The position numbers and the translations under genes were made by a program. From the NCBI GenBank assembly GCA_017883345.1, contig JADGNT010000001.1, positions 1-20,569 on the forward strand: a stretch of 20,569 nucleotides of DNA. Direction: 5' to 3'. Positions 1 through 7,257 of this stretch are shown here, piece by piece. How positions within the stretch are numbered: the stretch's first letter is position 1; each line of letters starts with the position of its first letter. Source of the stretch: Candidatus Solibacter sp. (GTDB lineage Bacteria; Acidobacteriota; Terriglobia; Bryobacterales; Bryobacteraceae). Below the pieces are notes generated by a model, which was given only the letters and a program-made list of their open reading frames with translations, had not been told where the DNA came from and made no database searches.

Positions 1-632
1 CGCTGGTTTAGGCGACTCAGGTCGGCTTGCTGACCCACCTGGTGCGCGTTGATGGAGGCCTTGACGGTTTGCAGCGAGCCCTCCGACACACCCACTTGTA
101 TCCGGTTCTTCTCGCCGTCGATGGCCGAAAGCACCTCGGCTTTGCTGGCGTCGAGCTTCGAGCGTTCCAGATCGTACTCGCCCGACATCTTGTTCATGGA
201 GTCGGCTTCGTTGTCGATCGTCTGCGAGGCCTTGGTCTGCTCGATATCGCCATCGGCTGCGCGCACGACGGCGGTCTGCGTGATAACGTTTTGGTCCTGC
301 TGCGAGCCGTCGAACTCCACGACAACTTCGCCCTTCTTGACAAGGCGGCCGGAGTCGGCCAGGTGCACGATCCGCAATCCCGGCACCTGCGGCGCTTTCA
401 GGATGATGGAACGGGTACTCTTGATGTCGCCGCGCGTGCGCACGCTGATGATGAACTCCCCGCGCCGTACCCGGGCCACGGGTACTTCGACTTCCGTGGT
501 CCCGGTGTATCTGTACGCCGCGACAACGCCGCCGCCGCACAACGCCAGACCTACCGCCCAGGTGATGATCTTCACTCTGCGCGGGTTCGATTTGCCCAGC
601 CGCTGGCTGGGTCTTTGATCCTTCGATGCCAT
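1..632 (-). CDS. HlyD-family membrane-fusion (periplasmic adaptor) protein, partial
   Basis: The minus-strand frame opens at ATG 632 and runs off the window start without a stop, so the C-terminal part is missing; about 210 residues are visible. After a basic N-terminus (KSNPRRVK) there is one membrane segment at about residues 21-40 (IITWAVGLALCGGGVVAAY). A barrel-sandwich/lipoyl-like half follows (APQVPGLRIVHLADSGRLVK, then KKGEVVVEFDG), and then a charged, helical hairpin-like stretch typical of HlyD/MacA adaptors. Such proteins bridge an inner-membrane pump and an outer-membrane channel. It lies 49 bp downstream of another adaptor of the same class, so the two are probably one operon whose pump genes lie beyond the left edge. 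Which pump it serves cannot be read from here. The Shine-Dalgarno before ATG 632 is weak (GGGAAAC). Confidence 0.85.
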   Translation of the reverse strand, partial: MASKDQRPSQRLGKSNPRRVKIITWAVGLALCGGGVVAAYRYTGTTEVEVPVARVRRGEFIISVRTRGDIKSTRSIILKAPQVPGLRIVHLADSGRLVKKGEVVVEFDGSQQDQNVITQTAVVRAADGDIEQTKASQTIDNEADSMNKMSGEYDLERSKLDASKAEVLSAIDGEKNRIQVGVSEGSLQTVKASINAHQVGQQADLSRLNQ

Positions 633-656
633 TTTTGGTTTCCCGTTAAACGCGCG

Positions 657-692
657 ACTACGTGGGACACGACATGGGACACTACATGGGAC
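657..692. repeat. Three tandem copies of a 12-bp repeat at the end of the adaptor gene
   Basis: Three consecutive 12-mers read ACTACGTGGGAC, ACGACATGGGAC and ACTACATGGGAC on the plus strand. The 12-mer GCGCGACTACGT also occurs twice as a direct repeat, at 652-663 and 699-710, flanking most of the array. The array covers the stop codon of the upstream adaptor gene (TAG at 682-684), so repeat slippage here would alter only the last residues and the 49-bp spacer between the two adaptor genes. Confidence 0.8.
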
Positions 693-2070
693 GCTGCAGC
701 GCGACTACGTCCCCTTTTTGAAGTCCGGAGCGGACCGCCACCATGGTGAAACTGGGCAGGCCGAGCTCCACCTTTTTCTTGATCCAGCCTTCGGAACCTT
801 GAACGAATATGTAGGAACCGCCTTCCTCGGCGAAGACCGCCGAAAGGGGCGCTATCATGGTGTTGCGTTCCGAGTTGAGAATAATTTCGGCGCTTCCCGT
901 CAGATCGGGAATGACGCGCGAATCCGTCTTTTCCAGTTTGACACGGATCGGGATTTCACCCACGTAGCGGGCGCGAAACGTGCTGGCCTTGGCCATGGCC
1001 CCGATGCCCACCAGAGTCCCCGGCAGTTCGATATCGGGATAGGCATCCAGGTGGATGACGGACTTCATACCGAGACGCAGTTTCTCGGCGTCCACCTGGT
1101 TGACGGTGGCATTGAGAACCATCGAAGTCGGGTCCACGATCTGCACGAAGGGCTGACCGGCAGCCACCTGGTCGCCTTCCCGGATTTGGCCGAATTCGCC
1201 GTTACGCACGATGCTCTGCATCACCACGATGCCATCCATCGGAGCCTTCACGCTCATCTTTTTCACGTTGGCGTCCGCGCGCCCCACTTCGATCTTGGAT
1301 TGGTCGCGGTTCAATTGCGACGAGCGAATCTGCGCGCGCTGCGATTCGTCCACCAGCGCCGCCTCCGCCACCAACTGCTTATACTTGGCGGCATTCTCCT
1401 CCACCGTGAGTTTGAATTTCTCGGCATCGATGGCGCTACGCACGTCGGCGGTTTTGAGATCGAGGACGGCTTTGTCCCAATCGGCCTTGGCCGAGCGTAC
1501 GGATTGATCGTGAGCTTCCTTCACCGCGGCCAGGTTGGCCAACATCTTCTTGACCATGTTTTCCTGTTGAACCGCGGAGTCCTTATAATCGTCCAGGCGC
1601 TGCAACTGGCTCTGCGGGTCGAACTCGGCCACCACGTCGCCGGACTTAACATGAACTCCGGGCTTGGCCAACTTCAGCAGCACCAGGCTGAAATCGCCGC
1701 CCGGACCTCCGCCCATGCCACCGCGATTCATGTTGCTGCGGCTGCCCAGAATGCGCGGCGCCATGAGCGCGGCGAAATTCTGCGCATTCACCGTGCCGTT
1801 CACGCGGACCGTGGCGTGCAAGTCGCCCAATCCCACCACGGCGGTCGACACCGAGATCAGCGACCCCTTGGCGGCAGCTCTGGCGTCGCTCTGGGTTTTG
1901 AAATAATATGCCGCCCCGGCGCCCAGAATCAGTACGGCGATGAGGACTCCCCACATCCCGGTCCGCCTTTTGGGCATGGGTATTTGCTTCGGCGGAACCG
2001 CGGATGGTCCCGGTTGCGGTTCTCCCTGAGGCCCGCCTGGAACGGGCACACTACTCGGATTCGGTTGCAT
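682..2070 (-). CDS. Efflux RND/ABC-type periplasmic adaptor subunit (HlyD family)
   Basis: This 462-residue protein has a proline-rich cytoplasmic N-terminus (1-35), one membrane helix at about 39-57 (MWGVLIAVLILGAGAAYYF), then a first beta segment (VRVNGTVNAQNFAALMAPR) and a glycine/methionine-rich insert (NMNRGGMGGGPGGDF). A lipoyl-like half (GVHVKSGDVVAEFDP) and a long alpha-helical coiled-coil arm at about 155-275 follow. The second lipoyl half is KAPMDGIVVMQS, and the C-terminal beta-barrel and membrane-proximal domains end it. This order is that of HlyD_D23/MacA-like adaptors, which link a transporter in the inner membrane to a TolC-like channel. ATG 2070 is preceded by GGAAGGA about 4 nt upstream. 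It is the first gene of a two-adaptor operon. The substrate is unknown, and neither the pump nor the outer-membrane factor is in the window. Confidence 0.9.
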   Translation of the reverse strand: MQPNPSSVPVPGGPQGEPQPGPSAVPPKQIPMPKRRTGMWGVLIAVLILGAGAAYYFKTQSDARAAAKGSLISVSTAVVGLGDLHATVRVNGTVNAQNFAALMAPRILGSRSNMNRGGMGGGPGGDFSLVLLKLAKPGVHVKSGDVVAEFDPQSQLQRLDDYKDSAVQQENMVKKMLANLAAVKEAHDQSVRSAKADWDKAVLDLKTADVRSAIDAEKFKLTVEENAAKYKQLVAEAALVDESQRAQIRSSQLNRDQSKIEVGRADANVKKMSVKAPMDGIVVMQSIVRNGEFGQIREGDQVAAGQPFVQIVDPTSMVLNATVNQVDAEKLRLGMKSVIHLDAYPDIELPGTLVGIGAMAKASTFRARYVGEIPIRVKLEKTDSRVIPDLTGSAEIILNSERNTMIAPLSAVFAEEGGSYIFVQGSEGWIKKKVELGLPSFTMVAVRSGLQKGDVVALQRPM

Positions 2071-2316
2071 GTATTCCTTCCAAAGCTCTAATCGCTTGGC
2101 AATACTCGCGTGGTTGCGTTCATTGAGAAGACGACTCCCGGCTCGGAAAGGTTATCCCCGGGTGACTCGAAAGTTCACTTTTTTGTTGCTCTTAAGAACT
2201 GATACATTCCTCAGCTTGCCGCCGACGCGGTCCAGTTTCCACTCCGTCATTGGCAAAGTACACGTATCTATTTAAGCATCAATTACTTACCTTCGCTCCA
2301 GGCGGCCCCCTCGCGT
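2071..2316. other. Gene-free spacer between TonB receptor and adaptor operon
   Basis: This 246-bp spacer must carry the promoter of the adaptor operon and the 3' end of the receptor transcript. I found no convincing -35/-10 pair, no stem followed by a T-run that would count as an intrinsic terminator, and no conserved-looking small reading frame. Confidence 0.5.
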
Positions 2317-4806
2317 TCAGAAGAGAACGTCGAAGTCGAGCGTGAAGCGGCGCCCCCGGTGGCCGAAAAAGTAGCCAAAAGCCGGATCGGCCACATTGGG
2401 GTGCACGGCTTCCGGATTGAAGTGGTTGGTCAGATTGAAAGCGCTTACTGACAGCCGCACGGCATACTTTGGATGCACCTGGAAGTCCTTGGAGATGCGG
2501 GAATCCACCGAAAGGAACTGGGGGAACCTCCTGGTGTTGGGAACTCCCACATAATCCTGGTCGGCGTTCGTCACGACGTACGGAAAGCCGCTGCGGTATT
2601 CGATAACTGGGGAGATGCGGAATTTCCACGGCAACTGCATGAGCCCCCAGGTTAGAAACCGGTTGGGCAGGTCCGCGGGCGAATTGCCAAACTGGTTCGG
2701 CCGCACAATCGGCAACGGAAATGTTCCCAGGAAGCTCCCGAAATCGTTCAGGTCTCCCCGCCCCTTGCTACGTATGTAGGAAAACATCAACTGGCGCGTC
2801 TCCCCGAGCCGAAAGCGCGCCGACATTTCAAATTGGCGGTAGCGAGCTCCACCGGTTCCGGATAGCAGGTGGGCGCCCAGGTTGGTCTGCGGGTCGGGCG
2901 CAACCGGGTTGAGGATCACCAGGCCGTCCGACAGGCTCTGCATGAACCCCGTACGCAGCTTCAGGTAGTGCCCCACGGGCTGCTCGATCTGCATGGTCCA
3001 GTTGATGCTGCGCGGCGAGAAGTTGCCGTCGATCGGCTGCTGAAAAATGAACGGGTGCCTGACCTTTGCCTGTCCCAGGGTATTCAGGTAGAGGTACGGC
3101 CCCCCGGAGACATTCCCGGCGGCATCGTAATACGTGATCGACTGGTCCGGGTATTTGTTGAACACATAGACGTTGAGCGGCACGCGGTCGTAGAAGAAGC
3201 CGAAGCCCCCGCGCACCGTGGTGCCCTGGCCGGGTATCGGGTTCCAGGCCAGCCCGGCGCGCGGGGCCACGCGAAACGCCCCGGAGACCTCCTGCGATTC
3301 CACCCGCGTCCCCAGATCCAGGCTGAGCCGCGGGGAGATGATCCAGTGGTCCTGCGCGAAGAAGTTCAGTTCGATATCGGAGATTTCGAACTGGCGCACG
3401 CGGGGGAAGCTGATCCGCCGCGTGAGTTGCCCGGCGGCGTTGAGAATATCTACAGGGTGCTCGTCGATCTGCCCGTCCTCTTCGCTCGATGCGACGTACA
3501 GCCCGATCTTAAAGTGATGAATCCCCAAACGGTTCAGCGGCGCGAAGCTGAACACGCTGAGCCCGGATTGGCGGATGGCGTTGCGCTGTTTCTGAGCAAA
3601 ATAGTTCCCGCTGTTGCCGCCGGGCGCGATCTCCAGGTTGGCACCGCCCCGCCCCCACACCCCGACGTCGAAACTGGTCACCGAAAACGTGCTTTCCAGC
3701 AGCGACTGGCCGAGCGTCATACGATGCGCCACCGTCCCGGTGTAGTTGTGGGTGCTGGCGTCCGGCGAAGTCTCCTCGGGGTTGAAGTAGTTCATGTTCA
3801 CATGGCCGAGGCGCTGCGGCACGAGGTGGAACGTGGCGGTGAGCAGTTGCTTGCTGGTGGCCACCCAATCCAACTGGGTGAAGGAATTCAGCCCTTCCTG
3901 GAGCTTCTGATTGCGCGGAAACGGCAAGGTATAGACCGCGGTCTTGCGGATTTCGTATTCGAAGCCCTCGGCCAGGTAGAGTTTGCCGGGCAGGATGGGG
4001 CCTTCGAAATTGAGCCGCGGCGTGGCCGTCTTGAGACCTCGCAAGTGCCAACTGCGGATGCGAAACTCGGGGAACGGGTCGTTCAATTCCCACTTCCATT
4101 TGTCGCCGCCGCGCTTGGTCTCCACCGACACCAGTCCCGCCGTAAAGCGCCCATACTCCGCCAGGAACGCCGTCTGGTAGACGTTGAGCGTCTGCACGCT
4201 GTCCATGGGGACCGTGAGGCCAAACTGCCCGGTGTCCGGGTCGGTGACGTCGGCCGAGTTTACGATGAGGGCGCTGCGATTCTCGGGGCTATCGGAGATG
4301 CGCAAGCCGCCGCCCGGTTCGCGCACCACCCCGGGGATGAGCGGCAGCGCGTCGGCGACCGTGGCCGGGCGATTCGGCATCTCCTTGGCGAGTTGGCCCG
4401 ATACGGCCGTCGCCGGCGAGGATCCCTGTTCCACCGCGCTGCCCTCGCCCTTGACTTCCACCTGGGTTCGCTCCAGGGCGGGGACGAGCGTCAATTCCAG
4501 CGCCAGGGAAACGCCCGGCAAGAGGTCGAGATCGCGCTCGATCGGCTCGAAGCCCTGGGGCGCCAACGAAAGGTGGTACTTCGCGGGACGCAGTTCGAGG
4601 AACACGGCCCGCCCGTTTTCATCGGTATCCAGGGCGACGAGGGCGGCGGCGCCAGATTTCAACTGGACGCGCACCGCAGGTACGGCCAGTTTGCTCTGGT
4701 CGACCACCGCGACTTCGATCTTGAGGCTTGCCTGCGGCGGGCCGGCCCACCCGGCCACCCCAAACGCAAATAGAGCCGCGAGGGCAAATCCCCTCATTGG
4801 TCTCAC
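2317..4806 (-). CDS. TonB-dependent receptor with carboxypeptidase-regulatory-like N-terminal domain
   Basis: The 829-residue outer-membrane protein starts with a signal peptide (about 1-22, FALAALFAFGVAGWA). A Cna-B/carboxypeptidase-regulatory-like beta-sandwich follows at about 27-107 (VPAVRVQLKS, DENGRAVFLELRPAKYHL). A plug-like domain lies at about 125-235 (TVADALPLIPGVV, ALIVNSADVTDPDTG, VYQTAFLAEYGRFTAG, VSVETKRGG). The rest is beta-barrel, ending in an aromatic residue (TLDFDVLF), the usual outer-membrane C-terminal signature. This architecture is common and multicopy in Acidobacteria and is usually assigned to uptake of large substrates such as glycans or peptides; the substrate cannot be inferred. 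GTG 4806 (preceded by AAGGGG) and the in-frame ATG 4797 (preceded by GGTGAG) are both plausible starts. No TonB box is obvious. A near-perfect -10 lies just upstream, directly behind the tRNA. Confidence 0.88.
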   Translation of the reverse strand: MRPMRGFALAALFAFGVAGWAGPPQASLKIEVAVVDQSKLAVPAVRVQLKSGAAALVALDTDENGRAVFLELRPAKYHLSLAPQGFEPIERDLDLLPGVSLALELTLVPALERTQVEVKGEGSAVEQGSSPATAVSGQLAKEMPNRPATVADALPLIPGVVREPGGGLRISDSPENRSALIVNSADVTDPDTGQFGLTVPMDSVQTLNVYQTAFLAEYGRFTAGLVSVETKRGGDKWKWELNDPFPEFRIRSWHLRGLKTATPRLNFEGPILPGKLYLAEGFEYEIRKTAVYTLPFPRNQKLQEGLNSFTQLDWVATSKQLLTATFHLVPQRLGHVNMNYFNPEETSPDASTHNYTGTVAHRMTLGQSLLESTFSVTSFDVGVWGRGGANLEIAPGGNSGNYFAQKQRNAIRQSGLSVFSFAPLNRLGIHHFKIGLYVASSEEDGQIDEHPVDILNAAGQLTRRISFPRVRQFEISDIELNFFAQDHWIISPRLSLDLGTRVESQEVSGAFRVAPRAGLAWNPIPGQGTTVRGGFGFFYDRVPLNVYVFNKYPDQSITYYDAAGNVSGGPYLYLNTLGQAKVRHPFIFQQPIDGNFSPRSINWTMQIEQPVGHYLKLRTGFMQSLSDGLVILNPVAPDPQTNLGAHLLSGTGGARYRQFEMSARFRLGETRQLMFSYIRSKGRGDLNDFGSFLGTFPLPIVRPNQFGNSPADLPNRFLTWGLMQLPWKFRISPVIEYRSGFPYVVTNADQDYVGVPNTRRFPQFLSVDSRISKDFQVHPKYAVRLSVSAFNLTNHFNPEAVHPNVADPAFGYFFGHRGRRFTLDFDVLF

Positions 4807-4839
4807 CCGTTCAATCCCCTTTACTTTACCGATGTTCGT

Positions 4840-4869
4840 ATTATAGATGACGTTTGGAAGAGGCGAGAA
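4840..4869 (-). promoter_or_regulatory. Putative sigma70 promoter of the TonB-receptor gene
   Basis: On the minus strand TATAAT (4840-4845) matches the -10 consensus exactly. The best -35 at 18-bp spacing is TTCTCG (4864-4869), which is weak. The element lies between the tRNA 3' end at 4872 and the receptor start, giving a leader of about 25-35 nt. Read-through from the tRNA gene is an alternative source of transcription. Confidence 0.5.
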
Positions 4870-4871
4870 AC

Positions 4872-4948
4872 TGGTGGCGGCGCGCGGACTCGAACCGCGG
4901 ACCTACGGATTATGAGACCGTCGCTCTAACCAACTGAGCTACGCCGCC
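4872..4948 (-). tRNA. tRNA-Met (CAT anticodon), elongator type
   Basis: The 77-nt minus-strand gene folds as a complete cloverleaf: acceptor GGCGGCG/CGCCGCC, D-arm GCTC-AGTTGGTTA-GAGC, anticodon loop CTCATAA, variable loop AGGTC, T-arm CGCGG-TTCGAGT-CCGCG, and an encoded CCA end. The paired first base excludes the initiator tRNA, which has an unpaired 1-72. A CAT anticodon could also belong to tRNA-Ile2, modified to lysidine; the D-loop resembles elongator Met more, but this is not decisive. With this fold, position 31-39 of the anticodon stem is a T-T mismatch. Confidence 0.93.
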
Positions 4949-5246
4949 ACGTGGGAAGAATTCCAGTCTACCAAAATGCACTTCGCCAGCGCCAAGCCGG
5001 CATTTTTTGGGGGTGTGATCCGAACTCCATCACCTGGGGATTCTCCCTATGGAATTGTGGAAATCCCCAATCTCGCGGCCCTCCAGGTGTCACCAAATCG
5101 TAACCCTTGCAATCATCCGCGATCGGAACACCTAAACCTAATCCAATCAATCGGTAACACGAATTGCTGCGGGATGGTTCAATCCGTCGTAAGTGCTATC
5201 TTTTACAATACTTTCACGAACAACGAGGCGCATTTCCAACAGAGTT

Positions 5247-5264
5247 TTCCACAGATCTGTGGAA
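5247..5264. promoter_or_regulatory. 18-bp perfect palindrome, operator-like
   Basis: TTCCACAGATCTGTGGAA is its own reverse complement over all 18 bases. Each half (TTTTCCACA counting one more base on the left) differs from the DnaA box TTATCCACA by one base, so either a repressor operator or two facing DnaA-like sites could be meant. It is not next to a start codon: the nearest gene end is the hflX stop about 125 bp to the right, and the tRNA 5' end is about 300 bp to the left. Confidence 0.45.
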
Positions 5265-5283
5265 GGCGTAAAACTACCGCTAA

Positions 5284-5315
5284 GTGGGACGGACGATCGT
5301 CTTTTGTCGTCTGTC
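5284..5315 (+). repeat. Family A 32-bp REP-like palindrome, copy 1
   Basis: It starts GTGG and contains arms GACGGACGA and TCGTCTGTC around a TCGTCTTTTG loop. It faces copy 2 at 5357-5388 tail to tail with a 41-bp spacer, a REPIN-like arrangement. Confidence 0.8.
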
Positions 5316-5356
5316 TTCTTTGTCGCCCATCAAGCACCCGTGCTCTAGCGAAGCAT

Positions 5357-5388
5357 GACAGACCACGCAAAGCGATGGTCTGTCCCAC
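5357..5388 (-). repeat. Family A 32-bp REP-like palindrome, copy 2
   Basis: Read on the minus strand it starts GTGG, with perfect 9-bp arms GACAGACCA and TGGTCTGTC. Its first base directly follows the hflX stop codon (5389-5391), so the hairpin would form at the 3' end of the hflX transcript. There is no T-run, so it is not a classical intrinsic terminator. Confidence 0.85.
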
Positions 5389-6690
5389 CTACCGGGCACG
5401 CAGGCGGCGTTCGAGCGATTCCGGTACTTCCGCCTCCACCACCACGCGATTCTCCTCGTAACGCGTGGATAGCACGCGGCCAAACTCGTGCAGCATGGCC
5501 AGCGTGGCGCCATCGCCCGCGCTCAAATCCAGCCGGGTGCGCACCAGCGGATCCATGGGCAGCACGTCGTCAATGGCGGCGAGGAGCCCGTTCATGCCGG
5601 CGCCGGTGGTCGCCGAAATCGCCACCGCGCGCATCTCGCCGTGCCCGCCGGCCTCGCCGGCCAGGCGGCGTTGCAGCGTGCCGGCATCGGCTTCGGCGGA
5701 ATTCACGCGATCGATCTTGTTGAGCACCAGGATCTGCGGAACCTGCGCCGCGCCAATCTCGGCCAGCACTTTCAGCACATGCGCGGTATGCTCCGCCGCC
5801 GCCGGCGAGGAAGCGTCCACCACGTGCAGCACCAGGGCCGCCTCGTTGACTTCTTCGAGGGTAGCGCGGAAAGCCTTCACCAGCGTGGTGGGCAGGTTGC
5901 GGATGAAACCCACCGTGTCGGAGACCAGCACGCGGCGGCGCGAAGGCAGAATCAGCGGACGGACGGTGGGGTCGAGCGTGGCGAACATCTTGGCGTCCGC
6001 CAGGACTCCGGCCTCGGTGAGTCGATTGAACAGCGTCGATTTTCCGGCGTTCGTGTACCCGGCCATAGCCAGTGTGGCGAGCGGCACGGTAGAGCGGCGC
6101 CGGCGGTGCAACGCGCGGCCGGTGCGTACGCCCTCGAGTTCCACTTCCACGGTCTTGATGCGTTTGGCGATGCGCCGCCGGTCTGTTTCCAACTGGGTTT
6201 CGCCCGGACCGCGGGTGCCGATGCCGCCCCCCTGCCGCGTCATCTCCACGCCGTGGCCCGCCAGGCGCGGCAGCCTGTAGTTGAGCTGCGCCAGTTCCAC
6301 CTGAAGCCGCCCTTCCCGTGTGCGGGCGCGCGAAGCGAAAATGTCGAGGATCAGTTGCGTCCGGTCGATCACCTTGGTGGCCAGCGCCTTTTCGAGATTG
6401 CGCTGCTGGCTGGGACTCAGGTCCTGGTCGAAGATGACCACGTCGGCCTCGCCGCTCTTGACGGCGGCCGCCAATTCCTCCACCTTGCCGCGGCCGATCA
6501 GGGTGGCCGCTTCGGGAGCCTCCCGCGTCTGCATGGCGCGCTCGACAACCAGAGCCCCGGCGCTGCCGGCGAGTTCCGCCAGCTCTTCCAGGGACTCCTC
6601 CGCGCGAAGCGCGTTGGTGCGCCCCGCGCTGGAGCGCGTTTTCCAATCCAGTCCGACCAGGATGGCCCGCTCGCGAGCGGCGTTAGACAG
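5389..6690 (-). CDS. hflX: HflX ribosome-associated GTPase
   Basis: HflX binds and splits stalled or 100S ribosomes. The HflX signature GTRGPGETQLE is present, as are the G-domain motifs G1 GYTNAGKS (about 211-218), G3 DTVGF (258-262) and G4 NKID (324-327). The first in-frame ATG (6534) would remove about 52 residues that belong to the family, namely the N-terminal strand RERAILVGLDW and the helix EESLEELAELA. No ATG, GTG or TTG occurs between that ATG and the in-frame stop at 6700-6702, which is the hfq stop itself. I therefore place the start at CTG 6690, giving 433 residues against about 426 in E. coli. ACG 6696 is an alternative: the GGAGG inside the last hfq codons lies 8 nt upstream of it. 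Translation is probably coupled to hfq. Confidence 0.9.
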   Translation of the reverse strand: MSNAARERAILVGLDWKTRSSAGRTNALRAEESLEELAELAGSAGALVVERAMQTREAPEAATLIGRGKVEELAAAVKSGEADVVIFDQDLSPSQQRNLEKALATKVIDRTQLILDIFASRARTREGRLQVELAQLNYRLPRLAGHGVEMTRQGGGIGTRGPGETQLETDRRRIAKRIKTVEVELEGVRTGRALHRRRRSTVPLATLAMAGYTNAGKSTLFNRLTEAGVLADAKMFATLDPTVRPLILPSRRRVLVSDTVGFIRNLPTTLVKAFRATLEEVNEAALVLHVVDASSPAAAEHTAHVLKVLAEIGAAQVPQILVLNKIDRVNSAEADAGTLQRRLAGEAGGHGEMRAVAISATTGAGMNGLLAAIDDVLPMDPLVRTRLDLSAGDGATLAMLHEFGRVLSTRYEENRVVVEAEVPESLERRLRAR

Positions 6691-6699
6691 TCCCGTTTT

Positions 6700-7005
6700 C
6701 TATGCCTCCGTGGCGTCCGCAAGCACCGGCACGCCCGGAGCGTTGCCGGCCGCTGCGCTGTGCACCGCGGGCGGCGGACTGCTCACATAGGAGTGAGCCG
6801 TTTTCTGCGTGACCACCGTCGACACGGCGTGCTTGAAAATCAGTTGCTCCTGATTATTGGTTTCCAGCACCAGCGAGTACTTGTCGAAGCTCTTGATTCG
6901 CCCGGAGAGCTTGACGCCGCTCATCAAATAAATCGTCAGGACAATCTTGTCCTTCCGGGCATTGTTTAGAAAGCTATCTTGGATATTTTGCGCCGGTTTG
7001 TCCAT
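6700..7005 (-). CDS. hfq: RNA chaperone Hfq
   Basis: This is a 101-residue Sm-like protein that forms a hexamer and anneals small RNAs to mRNAs. The Sm1 region covers about 20-50 ([20 protein letters not shown]) and Sm2 carries FKHAVS at 57-62, equivalent to E. coli YKHAIS. Rim basic residues are present as RKDK at 17-20, and Q9 corresponds to the proximal-face glutamine. The C-terminal tail is short, alanine/proline rich and probably disordered. ATG 7005 is chosen because GGGGGATGGA immediately precedes it and [10 protein letters not shown] matches the family start; a frame open further upstream to 7134 has no family similarity. hflX follows with no normal start codon, the common hfq-hflX order. 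A likely promoter sits at 7064-7093. Confidence 0.95.
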   Translation of the reverse strand: MDKPAQNIQDSFLNNARKDKIVLTIYLMSGVKLSGRIKSFDKYSLVLETNNQEQLIFKHAVSTVVTQKTAHSYVSSPPPAVHSAAAGNAPGVPVLADATEA

Positions 7006-7063
7006 TCCATCCCCCAAAAAACCCTTGCGGGTGAGCAAAACAGTTGATACGAACAGCCGATCC

Positions 7064-7093
7064 ATTGTACAACGATTCCCCGGCGGCAAGTAA
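7064..7093 (-). promoter_or_regulatory. Putative sigma70 promoter for hfq-hflX
   Basis: Minus-strand TTACTT (7088-7093) and TACAAT (7064-7069) are separated by 18 bp. Transcription would start near 7057 and give a leader of about 50 nt before ATG 7005. Confidence 0.45.
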
Positions 7094-7220
7094 GGATATT
7101 CCCTGAGCCGAGGGGACTGACCTGCCTGTCCCAAGGTGGGCCTTTTGCACCGCGTGGGGGGTGCCCTTTGGGCGCGGGTCTGTCCCCGGGTTTTGAGGCG
7201 AGGAGGAAGACAGACTGGAC
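7094..7220. other. Hairpin-rich non-coding spacer upstream of hfq
   Basis: No gene is seen. The stretch holds several short GC stems (for example GGGAC/GTCCC at about 7117-7130 and GCACC/GGTGC at about 7147-7164) and, at 7178-7194, the string GTCTGTCCCCGGGTTTT. That string recurs inverted and one base shorter at 18213-18228. It looks like degraded repeat DNA next to the family A copy at 7221-7252. Confidence 0.4.
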
Positions 7221-7252
7221 GACAGGCCGCAGAAGGCGATGGCCTGTCCCAC
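7221..7252 (-). repeat. Family A 32-bp REP-like palindrome, copy 3
   Basis: Read on the minus strand it starts GTGG, with arms GACAGGCC and GGCCTGTC. The A-to-G change in one arm is matched by T-to-C in the other, compared with copies 2 and 4. It begins 5 bp after the stop codon of the 104-residue protein gene. Confidence 0.8.
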
Positions 7253-7257
7253 TGAAG

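Larger units (their letters stand above)
4949..5388. other. 440-bp gene-free region between hflX and tRNA-Met
   Basis: No credible coding frame is seen. The region holds nested inverted repeats at 5031-5089, an 18-bp perfect palindrome at 5247-5264 and the inverted pair of 32-bp repeats at 5284-5388. The base composition is clearly lower in GC than the flanking genes around 5100-5280. The tRNA promoter should lie at its left end on the minus strand. TTGGCG and TAGACT can be found about 20-45 nt upstream of the tRNA, but with a long 19-bp spacer, so this is only a suggestion. Confidence 0.5.

Noticed and set aside
2869..4773. Plus-strand open frame of 634 codons opposite the TonB receptor
   Set aside because: It is a GC-driven mirror of the receptor gene; its composition is rich in Arg, His and Gly with no recognisable domain, while the minus strand encodes a complete receptor.
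4949..5388. Replication origin suggested by DnaA-box-like palindrome halves
   Set aside because: There is only one palindrome, no cluster of exact boxes, and no dnaA, dnaN, gidA or rpmH nearby.
5488..6969. Plus-strand open frame of 493 codons opposite hflX and hfq
   Set aside because: It crosses two well-conserved minus-strand genes and has shadow-type composition.
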